Part shown: piece after piece, positions 50,055 to 61,112 of the stretch | Layout of the letters: every line of letters starts with the position of its first letter | How positions within the stretch are numbered: position 1 is the stretch's first letter | Assembly (NCBI GenBank): GCA_029204225.1 | Contig: CM055097.1 | Coordinates: forward strand, 43,980,942 to 44,044,941 | Length of the DNA stretch: 64,000 bases | Source of the DNA: Diphasiastrum complanatum | Taxonomy: Eukaryota > Streptophyta > Lycopodiopsida > Lycopodiales > Lycopodiaceae | Direction of reading: 5' to 3' | Program-made: the position numbers and the translations under genes | Notes under the pieces: model-generated | Told to the model about the DNA's origin: nothing | What the model saw: only the letters and a program-made list of their open reading frames with translations | Database searches by the model: none

Positions 50055-50873
50055 AGTACCAAAAGGGTATGCTCAAATATATGGAGTAAATTATGATGAA
50101 ACCTTTGCATTCATGGCCGTAAGCATCCAAGTCTTGATATCACTTGCAACACTCTTCAAATGAACAATGTAAAAAATGGATGTCACAGATGCACTACGAA
50201 TAACGATTATATGTGCATCAACCCAAAGGCTACATCATTGAAGGCAAAGAGAATCTTGTATGCTTATTGGAGAAGAGCTTCCATGGACTCAAACAAGCTC
50301 CAAGGAGTTAGTTTGCTAGACTTAACTTATTTCTGTCACTTGGATACATTATGAGAGAATACAATCACTCACTGTATTTTAAAATCATCGATAATAGCAT
50401 TACTATTCTTGCATTTTATGTTGATGACATTATACTTGGTGGAAATAATAATGTAGAAATTGTAAAAACCAAGCAAGCTTTGAGCAAGTAATCTGAAAGT
50501 AAAATCTTAGTTTACTACTTTATGTTTTAGGTGCCTAAAGGACATTTATTCCAACATTTATGTACCACCTACAATATTATACTTCAATTTATAGATACTT
50601 AATATGGATCAATGTAAATCTATGGACACACCCATGGAGTCTCATGTAAAGCCTATTGTAAGAGATGATGAAACATCCTTTGACGACATTACTTCATATA
50701 GGAAGCTTATTGGCTCATTGATATAGCTAACTATTACCAGACCAAATTTGAGCTATAGTGTGAGTAGTTTAAGCCAATATATGCAAAATCCCATGAAATG
50801 TTATTGAAAGATGTCAAAAAGAGTTTTGAGATATACCTTGAGTACTCTTTGGCATAGCTTTAGGGGATCTAAC

Positions 50874-50874
<1 letters not shown>
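50055..50874 (+). pseudogene. Copia RT fragment
   Basis: YGVNYDETFAFMAVSIQVLISLA, then FYVDDIILGG (near 50415, YVDD catalytic motif), SMDTPMESHVKP and SYRKLIGSLI. Frameshifts and stops are frequent, and it is cut off by the GA tract at 50875. Confidence 0.78.

Positions 50875-50965
<91 letters not shown>
50875..50965. repeat. GA microsatellite
   Basis: Uninterrupted AG dinucleotides at the truncation edge of the copia RT fragment. Confidence 0.95.
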
Positions 50966-50969
<4 letters not shown>

Positions 50970-51414
50970 CCTTGATCATTGTTGATGTATTTAGCAGTCA
51001 AATTGGACACTTAAGCTTAGCCCAAACTTCCAAGGATGCTTGGATATGTCGGAAAATGGTTGTGTATCAGAAATGAGTTCTAATACCACGTCGTAAAAAC
51101 GATGGGAATGCGGCAGGATCAACTGATATCGGATTAGTAGAGATATGATAGAAACAGAGCTCTGATATCAAATTAGAATGTGTAATAGCAGCGAAAGTTT
51201 TAGCAATGGATGGTTGCGGATCAGAAGTGCGTCAGTTACCAGCAAAAGGGATCAAGATGAATGAACAATAGTAATACACAATAGAACAAAGTAGTACTGT
51301 AGACAAAACTTGCACTCTGATTGATTGAAAAATGAGTACAATAGTGTGAAGCAATAGCGCGAGGCTGTGTATCGAAGAATAAGCTTCAATTGGATGTCGT
51401 TGAGCAAAAACTGG
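50966..51414. other. Copia LTR-like stretch with PBS-like site
   Basis: On the minus strand a TGGTATTAGAAC sequence (about 51084-51095) resembles the initiator-tRNA PBS. Sequence between it and the RNase H end at 51415 would be the LTR. Borders unresolved. Confidence 0.45.
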
Positions 51415-52350
51415 CTAGCTACAGAATGATATTGTTGTTTTAATTTGATCAAGCGCTGATTCTATACATTGATGATTGCATGTCTGGTCAATATCTACAA
51501 GCAGGTTCCTTAGCCAAATAGCCTCCTTGGTAGCATTTGTGACAGCTATGTATTCTGATTCGGTTGATGATAATGCTACTGAAGTCTGTTTGCGGGCTGT
51601 TCCATGAGATTGGGTCTTGATTGAATAAGAATACAAATCCAGAAGTCAAATCTTCTGGTGTCGATATCTCCTACCCAATCTGCATCTGTGTAACCTTCGA
51701 GAATATTGGCAGATTGGCTGCCTCCGTAACATATGCTGAGATGATTTGTGGCTTGGATGTACTTCATGACCTTTGTGAGAGCCTTCTAATGCGTTGGCCC
51801 TAGATTCGATAGGAACTGGCTAAGAGAGCTAATCGAGTATGCAAAGTCGGGTCGAGTGTAGAGCATTGCATACATTCGTGAGCCGATGATGGAATGAAAC
51901 TGATACTGTTTCATTTCCTGCTTCTTCTACCTCGGTTTGATTACATTGCTCCTTTGACAGCTTCAGACCAAGGTCAAGTGGGAAGTAGCTCGATTTGCAG
52001 TTGGTCATTCCCTATTTGTCCAACATGTTGGTGAGATATCATTGTTGACTAACAAAAATCTGTTTGTTGGATCGAATTTGAAAAATTTGAATTCCGAGAC
52101 AGTAATGGGTTGGACCCATATCAGTCATTCTGTATTCTTGTGCTAACATGCATTTTGTATCCTTCAATAAATTCAGATTGTTACTAAATAGTAACATATC
52201 ATCTACATAAAGAGTGATGATAATGAAGGAATTCGATACAGATTTGAAATAGACATTCGAGTCCGCCGAGTTTGAAATGAAACCATTTTCGATTAAGAAT
52301 TCATTAATTTTTTGGAATCAGGCTCTTGCTGACTATTTCAGACCATATAG
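51415..52350 (-). pseudogene. Copia RT and RNase H fragment
   Basis: Minus strand: FIIITLYVDDMLLFSNN (YVDD, near 52200), RMTDMGPTHYCLGIQI, RNase H TDADWVGDIDTRR, then [29 protein letters not shown]. It is cut at the RT side by a gypsy LTR beginning at 52356. Confidence 0.83.
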
Positions 52351-52355
52351 AATGT

Positions 52356-52614
52356 TGGAGGGTTTGCGGATCTCAAGGCAACCCTAACCCTAGTTAATAA
52401 GTGAGAAAGATTTGGCACCTTGCGTGTGTAAGTCCAGCCCGATGATCACACAGTTATTTGATTGATTAGTTAAAAGTTAATAAAAAGACTTTAGGCCTTT
52501 TTGCGGAACTTTTAATGTCGCAAGGCCTAAATGTCAAGTTAGTGAATAAAATTGGGTTTCCCTCCAATTTTGATGGTTTCCACACTTTTTTAAATTTGAA
52601 TAAAAAGAGAACAC
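52356..52614 (+). mobile_element. Truncated gypsy LTR, third copy
   Basis: Starts TGGAGGGTTTGCGG and matches the first 260 or so bases of the LTRs at 5227 and 34692-35207. It ends near TTTAAATTTGAATA. No internal domain follows. Confidence 0.78.
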
Positions 52615-53496
52615 ACAATTGATTTAATCTCTATATAGATGCGCTCGAGAAGGTTCTCGGCCTTTCACTGTTCCTCGTAAGAGAGTGAAGCTAACAGTTC
52701 CTTGGCTGCAAGAAGGGGGTCGTTTTCAAGAGAAAAACCACTATCAAAAAAATTTGTGTGTATTTAGAAGACCTTTTATATGGCATAATTTGACAGCTGT
52801 ACTATCACAACCTGGCATTAAATGCCTGAGACATCAGAGGAACCTTACATTTGTGTAAGGTCCGTCCTCAGATACTGTTTTACCACAGAGGTAAATTTAG
52901 AAAAATTTTACCAAAAGTGAAAAGAATTTACCATACATTGTAAAAGATTTTAGCTTACAAGATTTTTACCTTACAAAATTTTTACCAACAATAAAACTTT
53001 TTACCTCTACATTGAACTTCTTTCCACTTGGTAGAAAAAAAACTCAGTAATCAAGTATGTTCTTGGTTGGAATTAGAAAACATCAAAGGATCAATGTTCA
53101 AGGTCAGCTTGGTTTTGTCACATCCATTTACAGTCCCTACTAAAAAAAGAGAGGAAAAAACTGCCTGCCTGTTCATGGGTTCTATGTAGACCACATAACT
53201 GGGGTATATGAGGTTTCAAGATATCCGCATTGCTGCTGCCATAGCGGATAGTTGAAGCTGCTGACATAGCTACTACGCTGAGCAGGCAGAGGGTTTGACA
53301 TCATGTTGTTTTCTTCTTCAATAGCCATGTCTTCTGCTTGATCATCGATCTGCATTTCTTTGGCAGAATCTTCATTAGTGAGGAATTCTTCTCTAGCCAC
53401 CCAGCCGCGTGGTAAAAACAAACTCTCAAACATTCGAAAGTTTTACTGCTTTACATTCGAACGAACCTAAAAAAATTTGATACTGCTTTGTAAGGT
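52615..53496. other. Intergenic stretch upstream of the diterpene synthase
   Basis: No gene supported. A minus-strand open stretch at 53182-53433 (MFESLFLPRGWVAREEF start, acidic middle) is unrecognised. Repeated TTTACC words occur at 52900-53000. Confidence 0.45.
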
Positions 53497-53591
53497 AAGG
53501 CCCCCATCCGAGGGCCTTCTCCAATTTAAGGCCCTTGGGCGCAGGGGCCGGCAGGGCCTTAAATTGGGGAAGGCCCTCGGACGGGGGCCTT
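53497..53591. repeat. GC-rich 95-bp hairpin upstream of the diterpene synthase
   Basis: Arms 53497-53535 and 53553-53591 (39 bp each, two mismatches by eye) flank a 17-nt loop. The GC-rich block stands out in AT-rich surroundings and ends about 190 bp before the start codon. It could be a small foldback transposon or a structured promoter element. No target duplication was recognised. Confidence 0.85.
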
Positions 53592-53784
53592 CCCCTATAC
53601 TTTTTTAAAACCCAAGCGTATCGTTACAACTTATGTTATCCAGAATGCTGGCGTGGTGGAGGTTAGGCCACTGGCCAGGCTCAGCCAGCCGCGTACCTCT
53701 GAGATGCGCGAAAGTTAAACCGAAGTCCAAACTTCAAACCATTGCAATAACACAGATATAGCTGCTATCTGTCAGATTTCAGCA

Positions 53785-56700
53785 ATGAGCGTACCCGCTT
53801 TCATTCCTCGTCCTTGTTCCGCTGATGGGTCTTGGGGATCGTCAGTAGATGCTGCTAGGCGTTGGCTAATTGGGCTTGCTACTACAAATTCAGCTCCTCT
53901 CAAATCAAGCGCGGCATCGATGTGGAACAAACAAAGGGTTGGAAAATGTATAATGCTCCAGCCTCCTATAATTAATCTATAATTACCTGCCAAATGATGT
54001 TTCCAAGCCGCAGACTGTATCCCTGCGTCTGTCGAGTACTGTCGCGTATTGTGTAGAACTTCGAATTCGTGATCAAAAGTGCAAAAGTACAAAAATAATC
54101 TGACTGTGCTTGATATTCTTGCAGATACACGTGACATTGGAGCATGTACTGGTATCGCCACGGATTCTGCTTCCGCACCCACATCAAGCATGTCGTTGGG
54201 GCGTAAAGGTACACCCACATCAAGCATGTCGTTGGGGCGTAAAGGTATTGATAGGATAAACACCTCAAAATCAGTTAGTTCCTTCCCATTCCGCTTCTTT
54301 GAAATTTGAGAATGTATATAACAAAGCAGTTCTTTGATCTTCTGCCAGGCTGGTAAATAAGTACTGGTTCTCTGTTCAGCAGTATACTAGGATCATGGAT
54401 CATTGTCTAAAAACGTGTAGCATCGTTGCTAGCAGAGACGGCAGCTGATCAATCTTCCACCAAGCCCTCCTATTATCATCTGACTTTATGGAATGATGAC
54501 TTTATTGAGTCTTTGAAAGGAGATTATGACGAATCCACGAACGAAGACACAATCGGCAATTTGATTGGGGAGGTCAGAAACATGTTCAGAACAATGGGTG
54601 ATGGTGCAACAGCCGCATCGGCATACGACACCGCCTGGGTAGCCCGCGTGCCAGCTCTAGATGGATCTGGCGCTCCACAGTTCCCCCTGACTGTTCAATG
54701 GATCGTGGGCAACCAACTGAAAGATGGATCGTGGGGAGAAACAACTCTCTTCCTTGCCTACGACAGAGTTTTCAACACACTGGCTTGCGTTTTGGCCCTC
54801 AAAACATGGAATGTCGGAGAAGAGAATATCAAGAGAGGTGTGTCAAATAAGCAACAAATTATAATCATCCTCATGGGAATGTGAAATGCGAGATGCGCCA
54901 TCTCGAATTATTAAAGTTTCTTGCAGCTAATGGGTGCGAGAATGTGTGTGTCAGGTCTGTCTTTCATCACTAAGCAAATAGAGGTAATGAAGGATGAGGC
55001 AGGAGCTCACATGCCAAGTGGATTTGAAATTTGTTTCATTTCAATGATGGAAGAAGCTAAGCTAATGGGATTGGAACTTCCTTACCATGCGCCCTTCATC
55101 AAAAACATCGTGGAAGCTCGAGAAAACAAACTTCGCAGGTTCACAGCTCGCCATGATCTTAGGTCAACGTCATTTGTGATTGAAATATGTTCCTGAATTA
55201 TTTGCTGATAACAATTGCTGCGAATTAACAGGATTCCTACTGATTACTTTCACACTCATCCCACAACAATTCTATACTCCTTGGAGGGACTACAAAGTTT
55301 GGTGGATTGGAACAGGATCTTAAATTTCCAATCCAAAGATGGCTCATTCCTGAGCTCGCCTGCCTCTACAGCTTGCGTGCTCATGCACACAGGCAATCAG
55401 AAATGCCTTGACTTTCTCAACTCCGTTCTCCCCAGGTTCAACAATGCAGGTAAGACTGCAATTCCTTCGGATGCCACGAGCATTTATTGCAAAATTGCTG
55501 GAGCGCTAGCTATTATCACTTCCATTACGGCGTCTCTGAGAGGACTTATTGGCTGTGCAGTGCCTTCCCACTATCCACTCGATCTGTTCGAGCGTCTGTG
55601 GGCAGTGGATGGGCTCATGCGACTGGGTATCGATCGATTCTTCCAGAAGGAGATCAACGAAGCGCTAGATTACGTTTACAGGTAAGCTCTTTGTTGGACG
55701 AAATCTACATGTTATTGATTGTAATTGACTAGAATGAGTGCTTATGCTATGTTCTCTTGGGAAGACACAGAGAGAATAGATGCTGAAAGCAGATGATGGA
55801 ACGAGCAGGTACTGGACAGAAACAGGGATCGGATGGACACGCGAGAACCCAGTCCATGACTTAGACGATACGTGCATGGGCTTCCGGCTTCTCAGACTCC
55901 ATGGTTATGACGTCTCTCCCAGTGAGTATCCATCCCTAGTCCATCTCCATGGTTATGACGTCTCTCCCAGTGAGTATCCATCCCTAGTCCATCTCCAATA
56001 ATTTTCGCACAAAAGCTTGTTTTCAAGGCGAGGAATCTTTGCGCACACGGAATTGTGTTTTGATTGATTATGGCTATTGCAGAGTGCATCGAGCATTTCA
56101 AATTGGATGGTAAATTCTTTTGCTTTGCTGGGGAGAGCCGACATGGAATGACAGAAATGTTGAATCTCTACCGCGCTTCTCAGCTTAGATTTCCTGGAGA
56201 AACTATCCTGGATGATTCGCACGACTACACCAAAACTTATCTCGCTAACGCCCTCCAAAATAGGAACGCCTTCGACAAATGGGCACTCAAGAAGGACCTC
56301 GAAGGAGAAGTAAGAAGCTTATATATCTGAGATAGATCATATTATGTTGGATGAAAACCCTTACATTGAAGATTTGTGATAAATAAATCCAATTGATGGT
56401 TATGAAAAATCAGTTTCTGCTGATGCAATTTTGTCCTTGCACCTTTAGCTATTCTACACGGCAGAACATAATCCTCAAATTAGCAATTAAGAACAATTAA
56501 AGCCAAAAGGTAATCACTCAATATGCAAACAATCATTAACAAATTATGGCAAAAGCTCGAGTGAGGCATCATCGCCAAATTCACTCTAATATATTCGCTT
56601 CATAGGTGTCCTCCAAGAACAGGACCCGTACATGCCAATAACCAAAAACTTACATCTAGATTTCGAAATTGATCCAACAAACTTTCCCTCAATTCAAAAG

Positions 56701-59700
56701 TCTAATTAACGTTCAAGTAGCACCCCATTTGTTCCCTAAGATAACATAACCTCCCCTTTGGTAGGGCTTTGGTTAACCCATCAGCAATCATCTCCTCACT
56801 GCAGCAATATTCTATTTTGATCAGATCACCCTGCACTAAGTCCCTTCCATAATGATACTGCAAGTCAATATGCTTGCTCCGCTTATGAAATCCTCCATTC
56901 TTGCAGAGGAACATACAACCCTGATTGTCTCCATAAAGAACACTTGGCTGATCTTTAACTCCCAGTTCTGACAGAAAATTGCCAATCCTCATATATTCTT
57001 TCACTCCCTAACACATTCCCATGTATTCAGCCTCGGTGGATGAAAGTGCTACAGATCTCTGCTTGCAGCTGGTCCATGTCACCACTCCCCCACCTGCAAT
57101 GAAAACATACCCATAGGTAGATTTTACGTCATCCACATCCCCTCCCCAGTCAGAATCCACATATCATGTCATTGAAAAATCCTTTCCTGCATACGTGATT
57201 TCGATATTTTGTGACCCTTTCAAATATCTTAGGATCCTCTTTGCAGCCTTCCAATGCTCAAGGAATTGACTTAGCATACCTACTGCCATGGCTATGTCTA
57301 GCCATGTGCACAGCATCACATACAGCAGAGACCCCACTAGGCTTCAAAGCGGATATCTCTTCATATCCAATTGTTCTTCCTCACTTTGGGGGCACATGTC
57401 TCTACTGAGCCTCGTTCCACATTCCATAGGTGTCCCGACTGGGTGACAATTCTCCATGCCAAATTTTTCCATACATCTTGTATGTATTTATTTAGACTCA
57501 GCTTCATCATCCTGTCGTGTCTGTCTCTGTCTATTTCTATTCCAAGATAGTAACTCAAATCAAGGTCCTTTATGTCGAATTCATGATTTAGCTTTCTCTT
57601 GCACTCTCCAAGCATCTTAATGTCATTAGCAATTAGTATAATGTCATCAACATATATAGCTACAATGATTATCTTATCACCTTCTTTCTTGAAGAACACA
57701 TTGTTGTTAGTGTTGCATGTGGAAAATTTCTCCTTTCGGAAGAATGCTTCAACTCTCTCATACTAGGATCTGGATGCCTGCTTTAGCACGTATATAGCCT
57801 TGTTTAATTTGCACATGAATCCTTCTCCAACCTCAAAGCCCTATGGTTGACACATGCATATTTCTTCATGCAGATCCCCATTCAAGAAGGCGGTTTCTAC
57901 ATCCATGTGACAAATTTCAAAGTGATTCACTGTTGCCTAGGCCAGTAGAATTCTAATGGAGGAAATTCTTGCCACCGGTGCAAAAAGCCATCTAGCTTGT
58001 AAAGCCCCCCTTTTGTATTCTGTATTGCAGCAGGAAATCCATCAATCAACAAGCTACATTCTTTCTTGTTGAGCATAATTTCTAACCCAATATTTGTTAT
58101 GTTGCTAATTGATACAAGATTCTTTGCAATCCATGACTAGCGCTTCGTAATGCTCAGGTAGACTGCCCAAGATTTTGAACACGAGTTGTCTTTCATCAAG
58201 TACTGGCGCTCCTGCTTCTTCTAAATGTCTTGCCATAGTCTTGATCTTCTCGAGATGCAGGTTCATGCTTCCATCTTAACATTCGCCAATTGTCTCTACA
58301 ACAACATAATGTTTGGTTATTCCTTGCGCCTCATAGCTCTCCTTCAACTGCTTTCATGAGTCTTTGGAAATCTTTGCATATCTTCGCATTATCACCCAAT
58401 GACAGACAAATCATCATATAGGCATGCCTTTCCCTGGTTCCCCATGCTTCCAATGCAATCTCGTTGATCCAACACTCCTTCTTCAACTTGTTGGATGACA
58501 TCGCTTCCATCAACCACGCCCCACAGCCCCTTCTCTCCTCCAGTACAAGCCTCATCTCCCAGCTCCAGTTCGCATAGTTCGATCCCTCCAGCTTTTCCAG
58601 AGCTCGCGAGTCCACCGATGGGCCAACTTATGTCGCCATCTCCAAAATTCTCGATTTTATACCTTCTTCATTTCGCGCAGGCTAGACGGTTTTGGATCCT
58701 TGTCTCTGATAATCGACCCCTGACACATGTGCGATAGTATAGGATACGAGTCTGATGATTACGGTACTAGTGTCGTGAGCCCATAACCTTTGATGGTTAT
58801 GAAAAATCCGTACTGGCTGATGCAATTTTGTCCCTACACCTTTAGCTATTCGACACGCAGCAGAACATAATCATCAAATCAATTAAGAACAAGTAAAGCC
58901 AAAAGGTAATCAATCTATATGCAAACAATCGGTAAGCAAATTATGGCAAAAGCTCGAGTGAGGCATGATCCCCAAATTCACTCTAATATATTCACTTCAA
59001 AGGTGTCCTCCAAGAACACGACTACATGCCAAGAACCAAAAACTTACATGTGTCTTTCCCTATTTTATCACGTGTCCTATAAACCAAGAACTAGATAAAA
59101 ACTACCTTCATGTCGTTGTGACAATTAACTAGATTCCAAAATTGATCCAACACCAATAAGAGCTTATCAATTGAGGTTTCCTTTTCTGGCAGGTTGAGTA
59201 TGCCTTGAAATATCCCTGGCATAAAAGCGTACCGCGTTTGGAAGCCAGAAACTACATAGAACAATATGGGTCAACAGATATCTGGCTCGGCAAAACCATG
59301 TACAGGTATCAATGCAATGCCTCGTCCATCATCTATTTTAGAAAGCTGCTTCTCTTTCTGTACAATCAATAAACGATCGATCTATCTTGCGAGCATAAAT
59401 TTGTAATTTTGTTATACAATCTCTTATACTTACTTTGCTTCTCTCGCAGAATGTACAATGTGAACAACATGACATTTTTGGATCTTGCAAGAGCTGATTT
59501 CAATCGCTGCCAAGCCATTCATCAGAAGGAGCTGCAGCAGATCATTAGGTACAAAACCTTTGCCTTCGCCATCATCTAGCAATCAGGCATATAAGCAACC
59601 TTCTAGCTTAACTTTTCAATAATATAATAATAATGTGATTTGAATTTGATTGAAGATATAAGGTGCTGCGATAAGACATGAATGCCTTAGCATTATTAGC

Positions 59701-61112
59701 AAAATCATTGCATTTGTATGATGATTATGCCGACGGCTTGCACTTGCAGTTGGTGGAACCAATCTGGTTTTACGGAGCTCTCTTTCACTCGTCAACGTCC
59801 TGCAGAAATATATTTCTCCATTGCAGCCTGTATGTTTGAGCCTGAATTCGCTCTAATAAGGCTTGCCTACACAAGAACTGCTTGCATCACTCTCATTCTT
59901 GATGACCTCTTCGACAGCTATGAATCTGTTGCCAATCTCCAGCTCTTTCTGAAAGCTGTTAAGCGGTGATTCTCTGCTATATCTGATAACTGCCTAGATG
60001 ATTACCGGAGGTGGTGCTAATGTATTTTCTTCTTCGATAATTAACATTTCAACAAAGATCATAACCATCAGCTTGAAGCCTTTGGCAATACACTGAACCT
60101 GTTTCTGGTTGCTTCAGGTGGGATCCGTCTGTCATTAGCGGCTTGTCAGAGGAGACAACAGTTTCTTTCAATGGACTTTACAACACATTGAATTCCTTTG
60201 TGGAAGCTGCATTTAAAGTCCAGGGACGAGATATCAGTCGCTACGTTAAAACTATAGTAAACCTCTCCATGTTTAAATTTTGTAGCACGCATCCTGTCTT
60301 AGCTCTTCCGGTCAATGCTACAATTTCCATTTAATTGATCATTGAATTCTCAAATTTCTCGCAGTGGGAGGATTTGCTTTCTGCTTACATTGTTGAAGCC
60401 GAATGGTCAGAAAGGAAGTATGTTCCAAAATTTGATGAGTATGTTGAAAATGCCAAAGTTTCCATCGCTTTGGGAACAGTCCTGCTTAACGCAATCTTTT
60501 TTTGTGGAGAGGTGCTATCTGATGATATTTTGCAACAAGTAGATTTCCGATCCAATTTTTTGCACTTGGTTTGTCTAACAGGCAGACTCATCAACGACAC
60601 CAAAACCTTTGAGGTACTAAAACTAAATAGTGAAATATCAACACAAGATTTCATCTCATTCTTTCTCTTGACCACATTTGGCAATCAATTCCATTTGTTC
60701 CGCATGTCTGCAACCTAACTGAATCAATACCTTTAACTACACGTCAAATTACTTTGTTGTGATTAGGTCATCAACTTGTGAACACTGTGACCGAAACTAA
60801 ATAATTACATGATCTTTACAGGCGGAAAGAGATCGTGGGGAGCTTGCATCCAGCATTTCATGTTACATGAACGAGAATCCGAACATCTCAGAAGAGGAAG
60901 CCAAAACCCATGTCTACGGAATCATCGACCTTGCTTTGAAGGAGCTGAACCGGGAGCTTGTTCGCCCCAGCAACGTGCCCCTTCCCTGCAAGCGCCTTTT
61001 GTTTGATACAGCCAGAATCATGCAACTTTTCTATAGGGTCAGAGATGGCTTCGGAATATCAGACAAGGAGATGAAAACACACCTCCAAAAGATTCTGTTT
61101 GAACCAGTCTGA
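53785..61112 (+). CDS. Bifunctional class II/class I diterpene synthase (gymnosperm abietadiene/levopimaradiene synthase type), 14 exons
   Basis: Predicted plastid enzyme that cyclises geranylgeranyl diphosphate to a copalyl-type diphosphate and then ionises it to a diterpene. GT-AG exons: 53785-53947, 54125-54208, 54436-54837, 54955-55138, 55232-55449, 55561-55681, 55809-55921, 56083-56309, 59193-59305, 59450-59548, 59750-59965, 60118-60256, 60365-60613, 60822-61112. They sum to 2,619 nt, 872 residues plus stop, the usual family length. The Ser/Ala/Arg-rich first 60 or so residues look like a transit peptide. SAYDTAW lies near residue 144, DLDD at 408-411 (class II acid), RQR at 589-591, DDLFD at 626-630 (Mg/diphosphate) and NDTKTFEAE at 770-778 (NSE/DTE). 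All lie within a few residues of where I recall them in Abies abietadiene synthase. No stop or frameshift is seen. Exons 1-2 are the least certain, because the N-terminus is poorly conserved. The product cannot be predicted. Classified as TPS-d3-like by inference. Confidence 0.9.
54176..54247 (+). repeat. 36-bp perfect tandem duplication covering the exon 2 splice donor
   Basis: Copies at 54176-54211 and 54212-54247 are identical. Each ends in CGTAAAG followed by GTA, so the 5' splice site of exon 2 exists twice (GT at 54209 and at 54245). The spacing of 36 nt keeps the frame and would add 12 residues near the end of the transit-peptide region. Confidence 0.9.
55858..55869 (+). other. Class II DxDD catalytic motif (DLDD) of the diterpene synthase
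   Basis: The codons GAC TTA GAC GAT read D-L-D-D in exon 7, just before the conserved block [11 protein letters not shown]. The middle aspartate of DxDD is the general acid that starts protonation-driven cyclisation in class II diterpene cyclases. As I recall, taxadiene synthase has lost this motif, so its presence argues for a bifunctional enzyme. Confidence 0.92.
55897..55992 (+). repeat. 48-bp perfect tandem duplication covering the exon 7 splice donor
   Basis: Copies at 55897-55944 and 55945-55992 are identical and are followed by 5 further matching bases. Each holds the last coding bases of exon 7 (HGYDVSP) and the donor GTGAGT, at 55922 and 55970. Using the second donor adds 16 in-frame residues just after the class II catalytic block. 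The first donor gives the family-like join. Confidence 0.93.
56394..59152 (-). mobile_element. Complete but internally deleted Ty1/copia retrotransposon in diterpene synthase intron 8
   Basis: A 2,759-bp element bounded by the 5-bp duplication CCAAT (56389-56393 and 59153-59157). On the minus strand the 5' LTR is 58791-59152 (362 bp) and the 3' LTR is 56394-56679 (about 75 bp shorter). Both begin TGTTGGATCAA and end CATCA. Inside, on the minus strand, are a gag piece (58331-58615, continuing to about 58140), an RT piece with IYVDDI (57361-57750) and RNase H with [12 protein letters not shown] and [13 protein letters not shown] (56702-57130). Protease and integrase are missing, and stops are present. 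A purine-rich tract abuts the 3' LTR. Removing the element and one target copy leaves an intron of 119 nt, like its neighbours. Confidence 0.93.
59901..59915 (+). other. Class I DDxxD motif (DDLFD) of the diterpene synthase
   Basis: GAT GAC CTC TTC GAC in exon 11 reads D-D-L-F-D, preceded by the hydrophobic ILI stretch and an upstream RQR (RxR motif). This is the aspartate-rich Mg2+ site that ionises the prenyl diphosphate. The partner NSE/DTE site is split across the exon 13/14 junction (60593-60613 and 60822-60827). Confidence 0.93.

Noticed and set aside
53772-54263. 163-codon open frame antisense to the first synthase exons, with a repeated [10 protein letters not shown]
   Set aside because: It is a shadow of exons 1-2 and its internal repeat is the 36-bp duplication. 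There is no independent support.
55780-56001. Exon 7 open frame read through both 48-bp copies to a stop as a truncated protein
   Set aside because: Good donors, an acceptor at 56083 and restored homology support splicing. Read-through is possible only as an aberrant form.
53785-61112. Calling the synthase taxadiene synthase
   Set aside because: The class II DLDD motif is intact, whereas taxadiene synthase as I recall lacks a functional DxDD.
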